Below, one piece after another: positions 34,327 through 46,810 of a DNA stretch of 64,000 bases. A program made the position numbers and the translations under genes. This stretch comes from Alisma plantago-aquatica. Taxonomy: Eukaryota; Streptophyta; Magnoliopsida; Alismatales; Alismataceae. The notes under the pieces were generated by a model. It did no database searches and was not told the origin of the DNA. It saw only the letters and a list, made by a program, of their open reading frames with translations. Numbering within the stretch: the first letter of the stretch is position 1; every line of letters starts with the position of its first letter. Location of the stretch: assembly GCA_963693085.1 (NCBI GenBank), contig OY856411.1, positions 1,346,281,050 to 1,346,345,049 on the forward strand. The letters run 5' to 3'.

Positions 34327-36686
34327 GGTGTCATGAAATAAACTTGTAACACTTTTGAGGTATATGATACCAAGATATAAAGTGTAAAGCACCCAATAAA
34401 TGGGGCAAGTGTTGCCGCCATAGATAGGAGTAATTTAGTTTATTTTCAGCCTTAAAGGCATGTAATAGAGTTATGAACTGCTATTTTCCAATGGATAGAA
34501 ACACATTATTTTTGCATATTGTATGACAATGATAGCAATTAATAAAGTTGATGTTTCAATCTATGTGGCAATGCCTTATTTATCTTGTGGCATTTGGTAT
34601 GCATAAGATAAAATGATACCTAAAAGTTATTGATAACTCGAACAATCAAATTAGCATAAATCATGAGAAATTCATTTCTAGTTTCCATATGATGGATAAA
34701 GCTAGACTCTTTTGGTTAGAGAACCAGTAAGAGACATGAATCTCTTAGACATGATTAATCAATCTTCACTAGTGGTAGTGGGAGAATGATTATCCTATTA
34801 GGTATAATACATGTGATGTATTTACATACCTATTGGACTTAAGTTTCTAGTACTTCAAATGATGTTTAGAGAAATACCAATATGAATATCTTGAAGTGTT
34901 CAAGAATATCATAGATGAAGTACGAATTTGCTAAAGTGTTAATTCTTGATGAGATCAATGAATGAAATACTTGAACCAAATGTTTGAGAACCTTATGAGT
35001 GATTATGATAGTGTATCATAGTGAACTCATGATTAAGGCATGGTGATGTCTAAATCAAAAGGATTCATACTCTAAGGAGTTAGAGGATGATTATCAAATA
35101 ACTAATTTCTTCTTAAATAAAGAATACCCCACACTAATAAAGGACATTAAGAATCACAAGGAGTTGTGAGTTCTTATATCCTTGACAGAAATGCCTCGAT
35201 TATCTATATGATGAGTTGGTCATGTGATGAGTCAACTATCTAGATGAATACGAGGAACCAGATTTTGAGTTATGATTTATGACCATTACATCCTAAATGA
35301 CTTCCATGTGAACCATAAGGTATGACCTTGATGGTAGCACCCATTGGGAAGAAATCCATAAGTGTGAATGAGTCTTAAGCATTAAGACACATGGATAACA
35401 TTTTGAGAAGGATGATGCTTGTTAATTGCAACTTAATGACTAAGAGATTTGGCATATGGATATTAAAACTGCATTCCTATAAGGAATAAGACAAGGATGT
35501 GTACATGACACAACCTATAAGGTTTATGAATCCATTAATGCAAATGAAGTATATAAGTTACAATGGATTAATCAATGTGTTTGATTAAGTACAAGCAACT
35601 CAGAGCTGGATCTTTACTTTGATGATATAGTCAAAGGGTTTGACTGATATGTCAAAGATAAAGAAGGGATCTGTGATTTAGTGGGAGCATATTCACATTC
35701 CACATGTTGATGTGAAATGAGATGTTCTAAGAATGGAAATCCAAAGTGGAAATTATCTTTAGGGAAGATAGAGATGTTTCCTATGTAATAGGAATAGAGA
35801 TCTATAGAGATAGTTCTCGAAAACCTCTTGACCTGAAAAGAGAGAGCATGCATTGGCAATCTATACTGAAGGGTTCAGTATGAATAGATTTAGTGGGAGA
35901 AAATGTGTCCATGTTACATGGAGTTGGTATCCCAAGGCCAAGTGTCCAATTCTTATGAAGAATGGGAACACTAAGAATAGATATGGATCTATCATGTATG
36001 TAATCATCCCATTATATTGCATGTATGGACATAGCAAAATAAAGTGCATTTATCATCTTGTATGTAGGACATGACAATATGATATGATCATCCTGATAAC
36101 TCGTATGTGGGACATGCAGAGTGGATGTTTGTCTAGTTCCAGTAAGGGTTACTGGAATACCATAAGAACTTGATAAGTACTTGTGAAGTACTAGTCCTAT
36201 GGAAATAAGGAAGGGTTCACTGTAAAAGTTACACTGATGCGAACTTCCAAAAAGGACAGAAAATTAATCGTAATATATATGGGATATATTTATAAAATGA
36301 ATGTTTGTTGATAATTGGAAACATTCCAATAAAGTCGTTTAAAAGGAAAAAGTCGAGTATATGTGTGTTAGAGAACATTAGTGGATACTATATGGATCTG
36401 GAAGTTCATGAGATGAAATTATAGTTATTCTGGTCATTGATGACAAGTTAGGAGTGCCTGGTCATGCAATGTGGCTAAAGGTTAGCAAAAGGAATACTAG
36501 ATCGCATATTATGGCAACTCCATCTCATACGTATGACGTACAGTGAAGAGATGAGAGACATGCAATTAATACAGACTTTGGCAAGGTGTTGCCATAATTC
36601 ACTGTGTTGGCACTAGAGCATAGTAACATGTGGGACATGTTTGAAGATCACTATGAATATGATTCAATGGTGATTGGCTCACAGTG
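34327..36686 (+). pseudogene. copia-2 pol remnants (reverse transcriptase, RNase H)
   Basis: Heavily decayed. Reverse transcriptase is recognisable at 35450-35479 as WHMDIKTAFL, matching the WxMDVKTAFLNG block, followed by decayed VYMTQPEGF- and LKQASRSW-like segments. Near 35865-36005 LKGFSMNRF- and GSIMYVI-like segments match the tail of reverse transcriptase. RNase H shows YTDANF from 36230. Integrase is not recognised in the 1 kb between gag and reverse transcriptase, so it is either decayed beyond reading or deleted. The order is normal for Ty1/copia (integrase before reverse transcriptase). Confidence 0.7.
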
Positions 36687-36698
36687 CAAGTGGGGGTC
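36687..36698 (+). promoter_or_regulatory. copia-2 polypurine tract
   Basis: CAAGTGGGGGTC immediately before the 3' LTR, the usual plus-strand primer of plant copia elements. copia-3 has a similar one at 42623-42639. Confidence 0.8.
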
Positions 36699-38905
36699 TG
36701 TTGATATGTATGCCTTGAGAAAAAATCATGGGATGATTGGTGGGATACATTAAGATTGATTTGATAAAGATTAAAGGCAAGCTTCCAATTCTTTCTGGTT
36801 CAGTAATATAAGATAATGATAGAATAGATTGAATGTCTAGAGAATGATAGTACTCAATGACGTATGCTTTCAGGTTAAGGACCTGAACGATGAGATCATA
36901 CGGATGTTAAGAGTTTATACATTCTTATTATGTCCCTAGTCATATGTCATTGTGGAAGGTAGATAGACAACAATGACAAACAAGACTAGATTGTGGTGTT
37001 GGTTGATGACAGAATCTCATTAGTCATGATATGGAGATATCAAACCAAACACATAGGTACTTGTTAGAGAACAAGTTTACCGGACAGACCCATCGTGAGT
37101 TTGACACATGGAACCATGATATGGTAGTCACAGTCAGTTCTCACAGTGATGGTGGTGAGTGTGATTCTTTGACCTGAAATCACTACACTCAACACATGTC
37201 GTTGGGTACCCTTTGACATCATCAAACGCAGTCCTGAAACATGGGTTGTTCTAAAGGTGATGATTGGGTGGCTTTGACACATGGGGCTTTTGAGGGGTGA
37301 GTGATAGATATGGGATTTGCCCCTCCTAAGGGAGTTTTATATCCATGTCCACTTGATGAGTAGGATTGAGATAAGCATGCACACACATGTGTAAATCAAT
37401 ATATGATATTGATATCATACATATCTCCTCCAATCTACTTTGAGATCAAGAAAGTGAATGAACGTTGACAGGATGACTGTACCATGCCTTGAGTTCGTTC
37501 GGGATATCAGCGACAAAGGAATTATACATTCACTGTAACACCATTCACAGATTGTAGGATTGAAAGTTGTTCTCCAACTTTCTATTTCACTTGGGTAGCA
37601 CTGATGTGTGACTAGGCACTGCTCTTTGCTTGTGAAGTCATAAGTGTTATGGACTTTCACTGCCAATGTGAAATGGGCCTGCAGGGTCACACACATAGGA
37701 TTTAACCTGGAAGAGGAGTTTATCCACAAACAACATTTAGATTGATTACTAAAGGAGTTTAATAGTTCAATTAAACACTTGATCAATTGATAGCTCAGTA
37801 TCATAGTGTTCAAGGTGTTGGACCGATTGATTAGAGTATCGAATTGATTGAAACTGCAATTGACTGATTTTACATAGTCTGCTGCCCCAATCGATCGGCT
37901 CATGGGATAAACTGATCGGCTCAGGTTGATGAACCGATCAGCTCAACTGGTGAGATGATCAGCTCATGTGTCAATGAGATGATCGGCTCAATTGTTGAAC
38001 CGGTCGATTCATGGACCAACCGAGATCGTTTGGAAAGTCAGAAGACTATTTTGCAAATACAATTTGTTTCGCTTGTACAAATTCGATTTGAATAAGGGTT
38101 AACGTTTGATTAGTTGGAAACAAATATGAAAGTCAATTTGAGGTGGACCAGGATCACAAATCGATCAGCTCAGAAGTGAACCGATCGGCTTAGGTTCCCA
38201 ACCGATCGTTTGATGTGTGAACCGATCGGCTCAACTCCCCAACCGACCGTTTCATGCATGAAACGATCAGTTCAGGTGGTGCAGTTGGCTGTTTTGTGGA
38301 AAATCTCGAACCCTTCTACTCCTGCTTTAATCCTGCATTGCTCGTGATAGAGAACCATGTCCCATGACCCTCCTATATATATAGTGGTAGTGGGGGCTTC
38401 TCAGAAAACAACTCAGAACACCAGTTGCTCTGCAAAGTTGTTGTTCTCTCTGGTTGTGGTAACCGAGAGAGCCTAAGTAAGTGCTACCTGATAAGGGAGG
38501 CACAGTAAGGGAAAGACAACTGTAGAAAAGTGACTGATGGCAGGAGAGTGTGTCGGTGACTAGTACGCCGATAGGAGGGTGTGACTCCTTCTGATTCCTT
38601 GTGAGACAAGGAGATAGGAGTTCCAGGTGGTCTGTGTGGACTACTTCAGAGGCGGGAGACTTCTGTCACTCGGAGGACAGTTGTCAATCCCGATGAGACT
38701 AGGAGCTGCACAGACACCGTCCAAGACTGGAGGTGAAGACCGTGCAAGCCACAAGGTAACATCTCTGAGCAAGCCTCGGGACAAGGTACGCCTCTACAAA
38801 CCATCCTTCCTATTGTATAGACGTTGACGTGATTCCTTTATTCTGGGTTTGGGAGAAGAATTTTTTTGTTTCCGCTGCCTTCTCTATCTCCTCTAAAACC
38901 CAACA
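36699..38905 (+). repeat. copia-2 3' LTR
   Basis: 2207 bp from TGTTGATATG (TGTTGGTATG in the 5' LTR) to AAAACCCAACA, uninterrupted. It has a motif array at about 37885-38290 and a TATA-like CTATATATATAG at 38373-38384. It serves as the empty-site reference for the insertion in the 5' LTR. Confidence 0.93.
37885..38290. repeat. Dispersed GATCGGCTCA-type motif array in copia-2 3' LTR U3
   Basis: Counterpart of 26994-27375 with an extra pair (GGCTCAGGTTGATGAACC near 37917) that the 5' LTR lacks. Copies such as AACCGATCGGCTCAAC near 38219 are closer to the consensus than in the 5' LTR. Confidence 0.85.
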
Positions 38906-38910
38906 GTAAA
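38906..38910. repeat. Target-site duplication GTAAA, right of copia-2
   Basis: The exact repeat of 25797-25801. Confidence 0.92.
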
Positions 38911-39109
38911 TAGGTTACATATGCTTTTCAGGAATTCTGTGATTGTTGAATTACTTTCTTGGATTGGTCTTGGTTGGAATTACTTATTGCTTGTGAACTC
39001 TACTAAATAGGTATGTGGTTAAATTATGAATACCCACATTATGTTTCACGGTGTTTTCTCAAAGATTGATCGATTACCATGAACCCTAAACTACTTGGTT
39101 GTTTCAATT

Positions 39110-39802
39110 CTACAATCTCATAAAGTGACTATGTGTATAACAACTAAGTATAAATGTGACTGTCTTGAACCTACATACCATCCTTGATGTATGATGCAAG
39201 ACCAAGCCCCAGAGGGAAGGTCTGAGTTGGTCAAGACTTAGAGGGAAGACCAATGGGCACCTAGAGAGGTGACCCTAGGCAGTATGCTCAGGATGGAGAA
39301 GGTTCCCTTATGTCCCTTACAAGGACAAAACTCTAAGAGAGGGTATTCCAGGGTATGTGTAAAAGCAGTTGAGAAGTTACATTGAAAACATAATTTGGCT
39401 TGTTAATCAACTATTTGCTATGTTAGGTTGTTAGAGCCTATTTGTGATGTAGTGTTTTTCCCCACATACCAGTACGAAAACATACTGACTGACATTTTGT
39501 TTGTCGGCATTTTAGGTATTATCTAAAATTAGACAAAAGTAAAACAAAATTTGTGAATAAAAAGTTAAGTATTCAAAGGAGGATTAGATGGTTAGATTTA
39601 TACTGTGGATAGAAGTCATAGATCCTATTTTGACAAGGTATGCAAAAGTTTTATTTTATTCTAGCTTTCCAGTTTAGTCTTTTGTAGAATATATTAATTA
39701 TTTTTTATTATTTGCAAAACCATTGATCTTGGATTTTGGGATAATGCCTTTGTCCTCTTGATATCCCTTGATTGGGGGTTACTGGGAAGTAGGGTCATTA
39801 CA
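39110..39802 (-). repeat. Element B right inverted arm
   Basis: Read on minus from 39802 it begins TGTAATGACCC and follows the left arm for about 380 bp to near 39420. After a stretch absent from the left arm (about 39255-39420, inverted), GACCAACTCAGACCTTCCCT and the ATACATCAAGGATGG block match the left arm again to about 39110. Confidence 0.88.
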
Positions 39803-39807
39803 CACAT
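39803..39807. repeat. Target-site duplication CACAT, right of element B
   Basis: The exact repeat of 22034-22038. Confidence 0.85.
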
Positions 39808-41223
39808 ACTCCACCTTAGCCTATAAATACCTGCCTCCTGGTACTTTGGTAAAGGGTTCGACTGTTCGGATAATTCTTATTTATATTTACGGCAACTAGG
39901 TGTTCCTAGAGCTCTATGGGAGAGTTCCAAGGTTTGAAATGGTTGAACAACACATCCTACATCTGTCACTTTGGTTTTCATCCATTCACCATCATTCTGC
40001 ACCACTATTTACCCACTTCCTACCATTCCCAACTATCTTCCACCTTCAAACATCCACCAAGATGTTGTTTGGGGTAGAATCAAGAAGAAAGGAGGCCTAG
40101 GAATCCAGAAGATCAAGGAGGATGACCCAAAGATGATATCCATCTCATATGGAGGCTAAGGAGCGAGAGCCACCTCTCCTCTATAGACAAAATCTCTTCT
40201 TCGACCTCTTTCTTCTACTTTTCTCCTTTGTTTCTGTACAAATGATGTTCTTCCATCTTTGTTCAGTGCCAACTATGCTTGTCCATAGCTAGTTGAGCTC
40301 CTTCTTGGATATGTAGCCTATTTAGGGCATGTTTATGTACTTTTACCTTAAGCAAGTAGTTTTATTTCAGATCTAGTAAATTTTCTATTCTAATTTCTCT
40401 TTCTGGTTAGATTGTTGGTTTGGTTGATCTCTTTCTTTCTTGAACTTCTATTTCTTCTTAGATTGAGGGCTTAGTCATAGAAATGGATAAGATAAGGTAG
40501 TTTGGATTGAATTTGAAAGGAGGATGTCCAAGGGTGGTCTATACAAAACACTTTCCTTGAAAATGGTCAGACACACTTGAACTCAGTCAGGTCCAGGCTT
40601 GCCCGCCCGGGTCCACAGTCTGTGTCCTGTACAGATCACTTCTATTCCTACAATCTCTGAATATTCTAGACTTGAGAGGGTATCCAAAATATTTAAGTGT
40701 GTTGATATGACATCCTTGAGAGAGGTTTCGTATCGTATATGGGTTCTTGTCACATAGCACAAGAGCGAGTGGGATGACCCCCACAACAACAACTACCACA
40801 TTGTGTTTTATGTTTGGATGTAATTTGCTTTCTAGGGTGTTCGAGGTTTGTGTACGCCTGAGAATGGGTTCATAGACTACCCAACTTGTTTTTATATAGA
40901 AAAGAACTCCTTCTCTCTGATTAGTTGAATCTCACTGAATATGTTTCATTTTCTTTACTTTGGTTCACTTTATTATGAACCATTTTTCTAGACTCATTCT
41001 AGTTCTGTACTCTTATCAACTATCGGAGTGTCTTACCTCACTTAAGAGTGAGATCTTAAGTGTCCCAAACATCCCCTAGTTCTTGTGTTTGACCATGTAT
41101 ATCTACATCGACTCCTTATTGAGTTGTGGGGGTCCTTGAATGTTTTAGGTTATAAATTAAAAGTTTGACCCTTCTGAGTGTGTCTATTTTAGATGTGCAA
41201 TTAAGGAATATCAACCATGGAGT
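39808..41223 (+). other. Rest of the Athila/Tat-like LTR and flank, no gene
   Basis: A TATA-like CTATAAATAC at 39821-39830 starts what looks like the R/U5 part of the LTR interrupted by element B. Near 40150-40330 an ATGGAGGCTAAGG segment and a CTAGTTGAGCTCC segment resemble Athila LTR leaders. The LTR end and the start of copia-3 could not be placed. Short reading frames here look meaningless. Confidence 0.4.
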
Positions 41224-42639
41224 CCATGCACACTAACAAGATATGACCTTGGTAGTACTACCTAAAGGGGTAAAACCCATAGGTTGTAGTTGGGTTTTCA
41301 AGAGGAAGACCAAAATGGAAAACCTAATAGGAAAAATTGGTTGCAAAGTTTTTCAAGCAAGTTCAAAGTGATGAACATGATGAAATCCCTTTTACCAATT
41401 GTCATTGCAGATTATATAAACTGTAAGATTTGGCATGTGAATATTGAAGCCACATTCCTTAAAAGGAATATTAGAAATGATGTGTATGTGACATAGTATG
41501 AAGGTTTTATAACTTCATTAATGCAAATAAAGTCTATATCCTACAATCTAAAGGTTGAAACAAGCATCTCAGAGTTGAAATCTTTAACTTGACAAGATAG
41601 TCAAAGAGTTTTAGTTGAGTCAAGATAAAAGATGGAGTTTGTGATTACAAAATATTTAGTGAGAGCATATATGTATATTCCATATATTGATGGGGAATAA
41701 TATCTCAATACTAAGTATTGAATCCTGGCCCGAAAAGCTCCTTTTTAAGAAGGATAAGCCTAAATATCCTATGTGACAGGAATTGAGATATAGAGATAGT
41801 TTTGGAAAGTTTCATGACCTAAGTGTGAGCACATATATTGTCAAGATTCTGAAAAGGTTTGGTATGAAAGATTCAATGAGAGAGAATCTATCTGTGTTAC
41901 ATAGGATTCATCTCTCAAATACCTTATATTCCAATTCTTATAAAGAATGAAAAAACATGAGTAAGATGCCATATAAGCCGGCAATTGGATCTATCATGTA
42001 TGCTATAGAATGTAATCATTCCATAATCTTGTTTGTATTAGACAAGACAAGATGATATTAGTCAGATTCCAATGAAAGTCATTGGAATGCCATAAAGGAC
42101 ACCCATTAGTACTTTAGAAGCACTAAGGATCAGTTGCTAGATTATCACAATAAGGAAGAGTTGGGTGTAAGGGTTACACTGATGTAATCTTCTAAAATGA
42201 TAAAGATTGATCGTATAAAATTGTGTTTAATATTAAAAGAAGAGTTGTAAGTTGGAAAGGTTCCAAACTACAAACCATTATTTAAATTCTACAATAGAAG
42301 TTGAGTATCCTTGTGTTATAAATACAAGAGTGGATACTGTATGGATCTAGAAGTTCATATGGATGAACTTATAGATGTTACAACCATTAATGACATAGAA
42401 TAAATACTATGACAACAATGGAGCTAGTCGTTAGACAAGGAATATCAGATATCATATTACAAAAATTCCATATCATACGAGATGTCGTACAACAATGGGA
42501 TGTGAAACATGCAATATATGACTAAAGGAAAAATGTTGCTAACCTAGTGGATTAGCACTTGCGTAGCAGAAAAATGGACATGTTTAGATCACTAGGAATG
42601 AGATCGGTGGGTGATTGTCTCTAAGTGAAAGGGGGAGTC
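41224..42639 (+). pseudogene. copia-3 pol remnant (reverse transcriptase and RNase H)
   Basis: Ty1/copia pol fragments in order. TLVVLPKGVKPIGCSWVFKR (41246-41305) is the start of reverse transcriptase; IWHVNIEATFLKRNIRNDVY follows in another frame within 41290-41496; LKRFGMKDS near 41849 and GSIMYAIE near 41990 are its tail; RNase H shows GYTDV near 42177 and VSWKGSKLQT from 42247. Stops and frameshifts are frequent. Gag, protease and integrase were not found upstream, so the element is 5'-truncated or covered by other insertions. A polypurine tract (AAGTGAAAGGGGGAGTC, 42623-42639) ends it. Motifs and LTR start resemble copia-2, so the two are related but distinct families. Confidence 0.8.
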
Positions 42640-43168
42640 TGTTGGTATGTATGCCCAGAGAGCCAATCATATGATGATTTTTATGGAAAACCATGTAAAT
42701 GATTTGACTAATAATAAAGGCAATTGTCATGAATCCCTTTATTACCCTAAGTGACACTCCTAATGGATACAAAGCTAAAGGTGAGTGAACTTTTGCGTCT
42801 GACCCTTGAATGGCACATAGTTTCACACAAGCAATATATATGAAAAAGGCAGTAATAACATGAAGAGATAACACGATACTAAAGGATATAAATACTTGTA
42901 CCCATTCCATTTCTCACCTCCCATTGGTGGTTCATTTCATACAGTAGATCCTTGAGTGAACTTAATCTTCATTTGACAACTAAAAACTCAATGAACATAA
43001 CATACTAATGCTAAAGCATTAAGTATGCTAAGAAAAGGCATGTAAATATATTAAGAATAATACAAAACTTGCTTGGCTAGAAACATGATCATAGACAAGA
43101 ATAAGAACTAAGATGAGAACACTTAATGATGTCATTTTATACAAAGCATGTTATCCATTATACCAACA
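42640..43168 (+). repeat. copia-3 3' LTR
   Basis: 529 bp with perfect 9-bp terminal inverted repeats, TGTTGGTAT...ATACCAACA, directly after the polypurine tract. The 5' LTR partner was not found, so the target duplication cannot be checked. Confidence 0.75.
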
Positions 43169-44055
43169 TTAATTTGCACAATGGATTTCTATATATTATG
43201 TTTGAGGTTTGTCAAAGAAGAATAATCAAACATGAAAGTAGTAATCATAAGAACTATGGTTCAACCAAGTAAGTAAGTATCCAAGCATTCATAAAAGCAT
43301 ACATACAAACAAGCCAATATCATAATAGGGCCAAGAGGAAAACATACCTTACGAGTAATGAACAAGTCATAAACAATGAGTAAGCTACTAGAGAAGACCC
43401 ATCTCAAAGGAGGATCAAAGATGTAAGAAGACATAATAGAGGGTCTTAGAAAAAATAGGTTTGATATTCTAATCATCATATGATTCATTTGGATGTTTCA
43501 TTGGACCTAGGTTTCCATTAGATCAAGCATCATTTCTAAAGTTCTGATATGCATGTATCGATTAAACATAGCACAAGTATTAACTTAAGGCCTAGGTCTA
43601 GGAAAAACATCCACATTAGATTAGATACAAAGGTCATATCATTTCTGATTTGGAGTTACAAAAACATGATATCTAGATTTTCATCAAGATTTAAACATAT
43701 GAGCTCATGACTAATACTAGATCAAGTTCTTGTAGTAGTTTCACATTTCACTTCATAAGATCTTAAACGAGCATATGATAGATCAAGTTGATATTAGTGC
43801 TACAAGAGTGATAAGTTTGCTGATTTGATCAAGGTATAGCATGGGATTAGCATAATAATCATATATCATCTTGTGGGCACAACTAGATCAACTTAGTTAA
43901 TTTAGTGCACAAATTTAGGCACTTGAGGTCTTATTAGCTGAACATGAACCATTTAGCATGAGATGTGTGTTTGTCTAAAAGGTTACCAAGCTCAAGTTAG
44001 GTTACATATTTTTAAATTCAAACATTGTATGGTGACAAGTTAGGCCCAAAACCTC

Positions 44056-44108
<53 letters not shown>

Positions 44109-45566
44109 GTGTGTGTGTGTGTATATATATACATATACATATATACATATATATATGTATATATATGTATATATATACATACATACATATATATACACAT
44201 ATATACATATATATGTATAATATATATATATATATAAGATGCATTGAGTGAAAACATAAAAGGGGCCATTTTTAGAGCAAAGTTTGTCATGATAGGTTAG
44301 GATGAACAATAGGCATTTGTCCACATTCATAAGGAGCCAAAGTTACCGATTATCATAAAGGGGTGATATGCGATCATTAATAGTACAAGAAGGACAATGA
44401 TTTCATATTGTTCATCAATTTCAAGATCATCCAAGGATGTTTTCATTAAAATAGGGAAGGTACAAGCATAATCAGTAGTACAAAATAGATTCATTGCAAA
44501 GATAAAAAATTTATAATTGAAACCATATATTACATCATGGCATTTGGATATGTAACTAAGGAGTTATGAGCAATTAAAGATTGCACATTTAACCAAGGGT
44601 TTCAAAGTTGATATACCCTAAATGAGCCGATTTCAGGCTGAGGATCCCTTCGTGGGCCATGCATATGGGTGATGGGGTGCTCTGGCTCGTGGTGGAGCCA
44701 GACTGCAGGAGGTGTGCGACATCCTAGAGAGGTTGCATGCATTTATGTGAGGCTAAGTGCAGCTTAGAGTGGCCTAGAGTGGGCTGAGGTGGATGTTGCC
44801 ACAACGGTAGGGAGTATGTAGGCCCATGAGCTATGTGGGGCACCACTAGTGGTTGCTAGGGGCCACATGGTGGACAGAGAGGGGAAGCCACAAATGACGA
44901 GCGAGTGAGGGAGAGGGAGCACACGGTGATTCACATCCACCGATAGGTCTCCCGTGGTCCACAACAGCTGGTGGTGTCCTGGTGCAGTTCCAGGAGAAGG
45001 GGAGAAACTCGGGAGATTAGAGGTGGTGGGGGAGTGTCTGGTAATGAGGCATGGCTCCTAGGTGATCTGGACCATAGGCAACGAATCCTAAGTCTCCCGA
45101 GTTGTCCCTAACCCTGCGTTACAATTTTCGGTTTGGAGCAGATGGTGGAAGAGGCAAATAGGAAGGGGGTTAAGGGTGTGACAATGTTTGCACGTGAAGG
45201 AGGAAAATAAAGAGGGAAGAAAACAAGTGTAAAATGCCTATTTATAGATCGTGCAAAGAGGTGAGGCTCAGTTTGTGTTCATTTTAGGGTTTGGGGCATG
45301 GCTCCACGCCATTGGAGGATGAAAAGAGGTTGCCAACACCTTATCTGTCTGTGCCTGAGAGGTCTTTCACACCTCGGTGGCCCAAGTTGCGGATTACACA
45401 AGCTAAAGCATGGAGAGGACAAGCTAGCTGGTTGCCATTCGTGCCTCTCAGTGCAAGGTTGGTGCACCTACGACATAGCAGCAGTAAGAAAAGGATGGCC
45501 CTCATGACTGTCAGATTGAGTCATGATCCATGGCTATGCGAGGATCCAATGGTCTGAATGATACGA
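43169..45566. other. Unclassified DNA, probable minus-strand LTR fragment
   Basis: No credible gene. 43169-44050 is AT-rich. A long compound microsatellite lies at 44057-44236. 44600-45300 is GC-rich with short meaningless frames. A TATA-like CTATAAATAGG on minus (45237-45247) suggests an LTR in that orientation. No ends or partner were identified. Confidence 0.4.
44057..44236. repeat. Compound microsatellite (TA, TG, CATA)
   Basis: About 50 bp of TA, then (TG)n, then mixed TATA/CATA units, ending in TA. Tyr/Ile-rich reading frames on both strands across it are repeat translations, not genes. Confidence 0.95.
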
Positions 45567-46446
45567 TGATGCACTAAATATTTGTCATTTTCACATGCTA
45601 TTTTATATTGATTTTTGTGCACTATTTGTTCATTTTCATATTAACTCGTGTATTATTTACTCTCATTAGCATGTGATACATAATTGCATCTAATAGATGT
45701 AATTTTAATGTTTTTGAGTGATTTATAAATATATTAAGAGGTTATGCTTGGATTTTATGAATTTCAAGAATTTTAATAAGTAACTACACAACTCGGGACC
45801 ATCGACTTTGAATTCAGTGGTACCTACACATGCTCAGGTTAGAACAAAGAAGAATTGAGAATTATTGGTAGTACCTACTCTGCATATTGATACTATCAAC
45901 AACATCAAAGCATTTTGATCAATATTTATCCAAGAAACTCAATACTATCGACATAAGCTCGATAGTACAAACAACTTACTAGGTGGCCGCAACAATCAGA
46001 GGAGTCGGTACTACTAACACCTATTTGGTAGTATGGACTCATCAGGATCAAGCATATTTTAAGATGGTGTTTAATCTGATGGTTGAGGATCTATTTCTCC
46101 CTAAGTCACTTCTACGACTTAGGGGGAATTCGGCCATACCTAAGAGGATGTTCTAATTCTATTAGATGGAGTTCGAGCAAGGATGGGAGAAAGTGGAGAA
46201 GAAGACTAGTAATCCTATGGAATTCTATCTAATTACAATTAATCACCAATAATTTAAATTTACTTTCTACATTTTTAGTAATTAAATAATCTAGTCAAAG
46301 TTTTTTTCGATCTAGTTGATCGTATTACAGTTAGTAGTAGTATATGAGTTTAACATTTCCCCATGTTTTATTTTTGGGCCTCATTGGCCTATATTACTCC
46401 AATAGCGTACACTTGAGTTTTATGACGGTATGGAAAATACCTATCA
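45567..46446 (+). repeat. Athila/Tat-like LTR, first copy
   Basis: 880 bp, from TGATGCACTAAATATT to CTATCA, related to 52582-54115 but shorter; its central part lacks the stretch found at 53485-53900. It contains GGTAGTACC/GATACTATC-type motifs at about 45790-46040. Confidence 0.75.
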
Positions 46447-46452
46447 AGTTTT

Positions 46453-46470
46453 TGGTGCCATTGTTGGGGA
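46453..46470 (+). promoter_or_regulatory. Primer-binding site (tRNA-Asp type), degenerate
   Basis: TGGTGCCATTGTTGGGGA, six bases after the LTR. Athila/Tat elements commonly have TGGCGCCGTTGCCGGGGA. The differences are all C-to-T or G-to-A. Confidence 0.8.
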
Positions 46471-46810
46471 AATAACAAAGTGAGGACTACAAGTGTTGTA
46501 ATCGACCACTCTAGGTCACACTTTTTATTTTTATTTTCATCCTTCAAGATGAATTTTACATATCATTTCTTCAATCATTAGTACCCATTCTTACATTATC
46601 CTTAACAAAATTTCAGGTGCTAGTGCACGTTGCACACAAGAGCTTATGAGTACAGGGAGTCCTCTCCATGAGGCTTAAGTTAGACAGAGGTCTTACACCA
46701 AGGAGGGGAGTTCTATAACTTAGGGGGGAGGTTAATTCCAACTCCACCTCTGAATCCACCGTCGAACACTCAAAATACCTTCACAAGAAGAACCAGAAGA
46801 ACAATCAGAG

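Larger units (their letters stand above)
25802..38905 (+). mobile_element. Complete but decayed Ty1/copia element (copia-2) with nested insertion in its 5' LTR
   Basis: A plus-strand element bounded by GTAAA duplications. 5' LTR: 25802-27666 plus 31741-32071, split by a 4.07-kb insertion. Initiator-Met primer site 32073-32085. A 1.4-kb leader, gag pseudogene 33470-34323, scattered reverse-transcriptase and RNase H remnants to about 36300, polypurine tract 36687-36698, and 3' LTR 36699-38905. Removing the insertion gives a 5' LTR of about 2196 bp against 2207 bp for the 3' LTR. The LTRs differ visibly more than those of Tekay-1, and gag and pol are riddled with stops, so the insertion is older. 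The clade within plant copia is not certain. Confidence 0.93.
22039..39802. mobile_element. Element B: LTR-like insertion with long inverted terminal arms, containing nested elements
   Basis: It starts TGTAACGACCC and ends GGGTCATTACA, flanked by the perfect 5-bp duplication CACAT. Removing copia-2 and one GTAAA leaves about 4.66 kb (22039-25801 plus 38911-39802). The outer arms are inverted repeats: 22039-22420 matches the reverse complement of about 39420-39802 at high identity, and a further block (about 22655-22790) matches about 39110-39250 inverted. TG...CA ends with a 5-bp duplication fit a solo LTR of a gypsy element, but inverted arms of several hundred bp are not expected of an LTR. 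No coding region is recognised. A foldback transposon with unusual ends is the alternative. Confidence 0.75.

Noticed and set aside
36699..38905. Copia-2 LTRs as two independent elements
   Set aside because: Primer site after the first, polypurine tract before the second and matching GTAAA duplications show one element.
44002..44330. Tyr/Ile-rich reading frames on both strands
   Set aside because: They are translations of the TA/CATA microsatellite.
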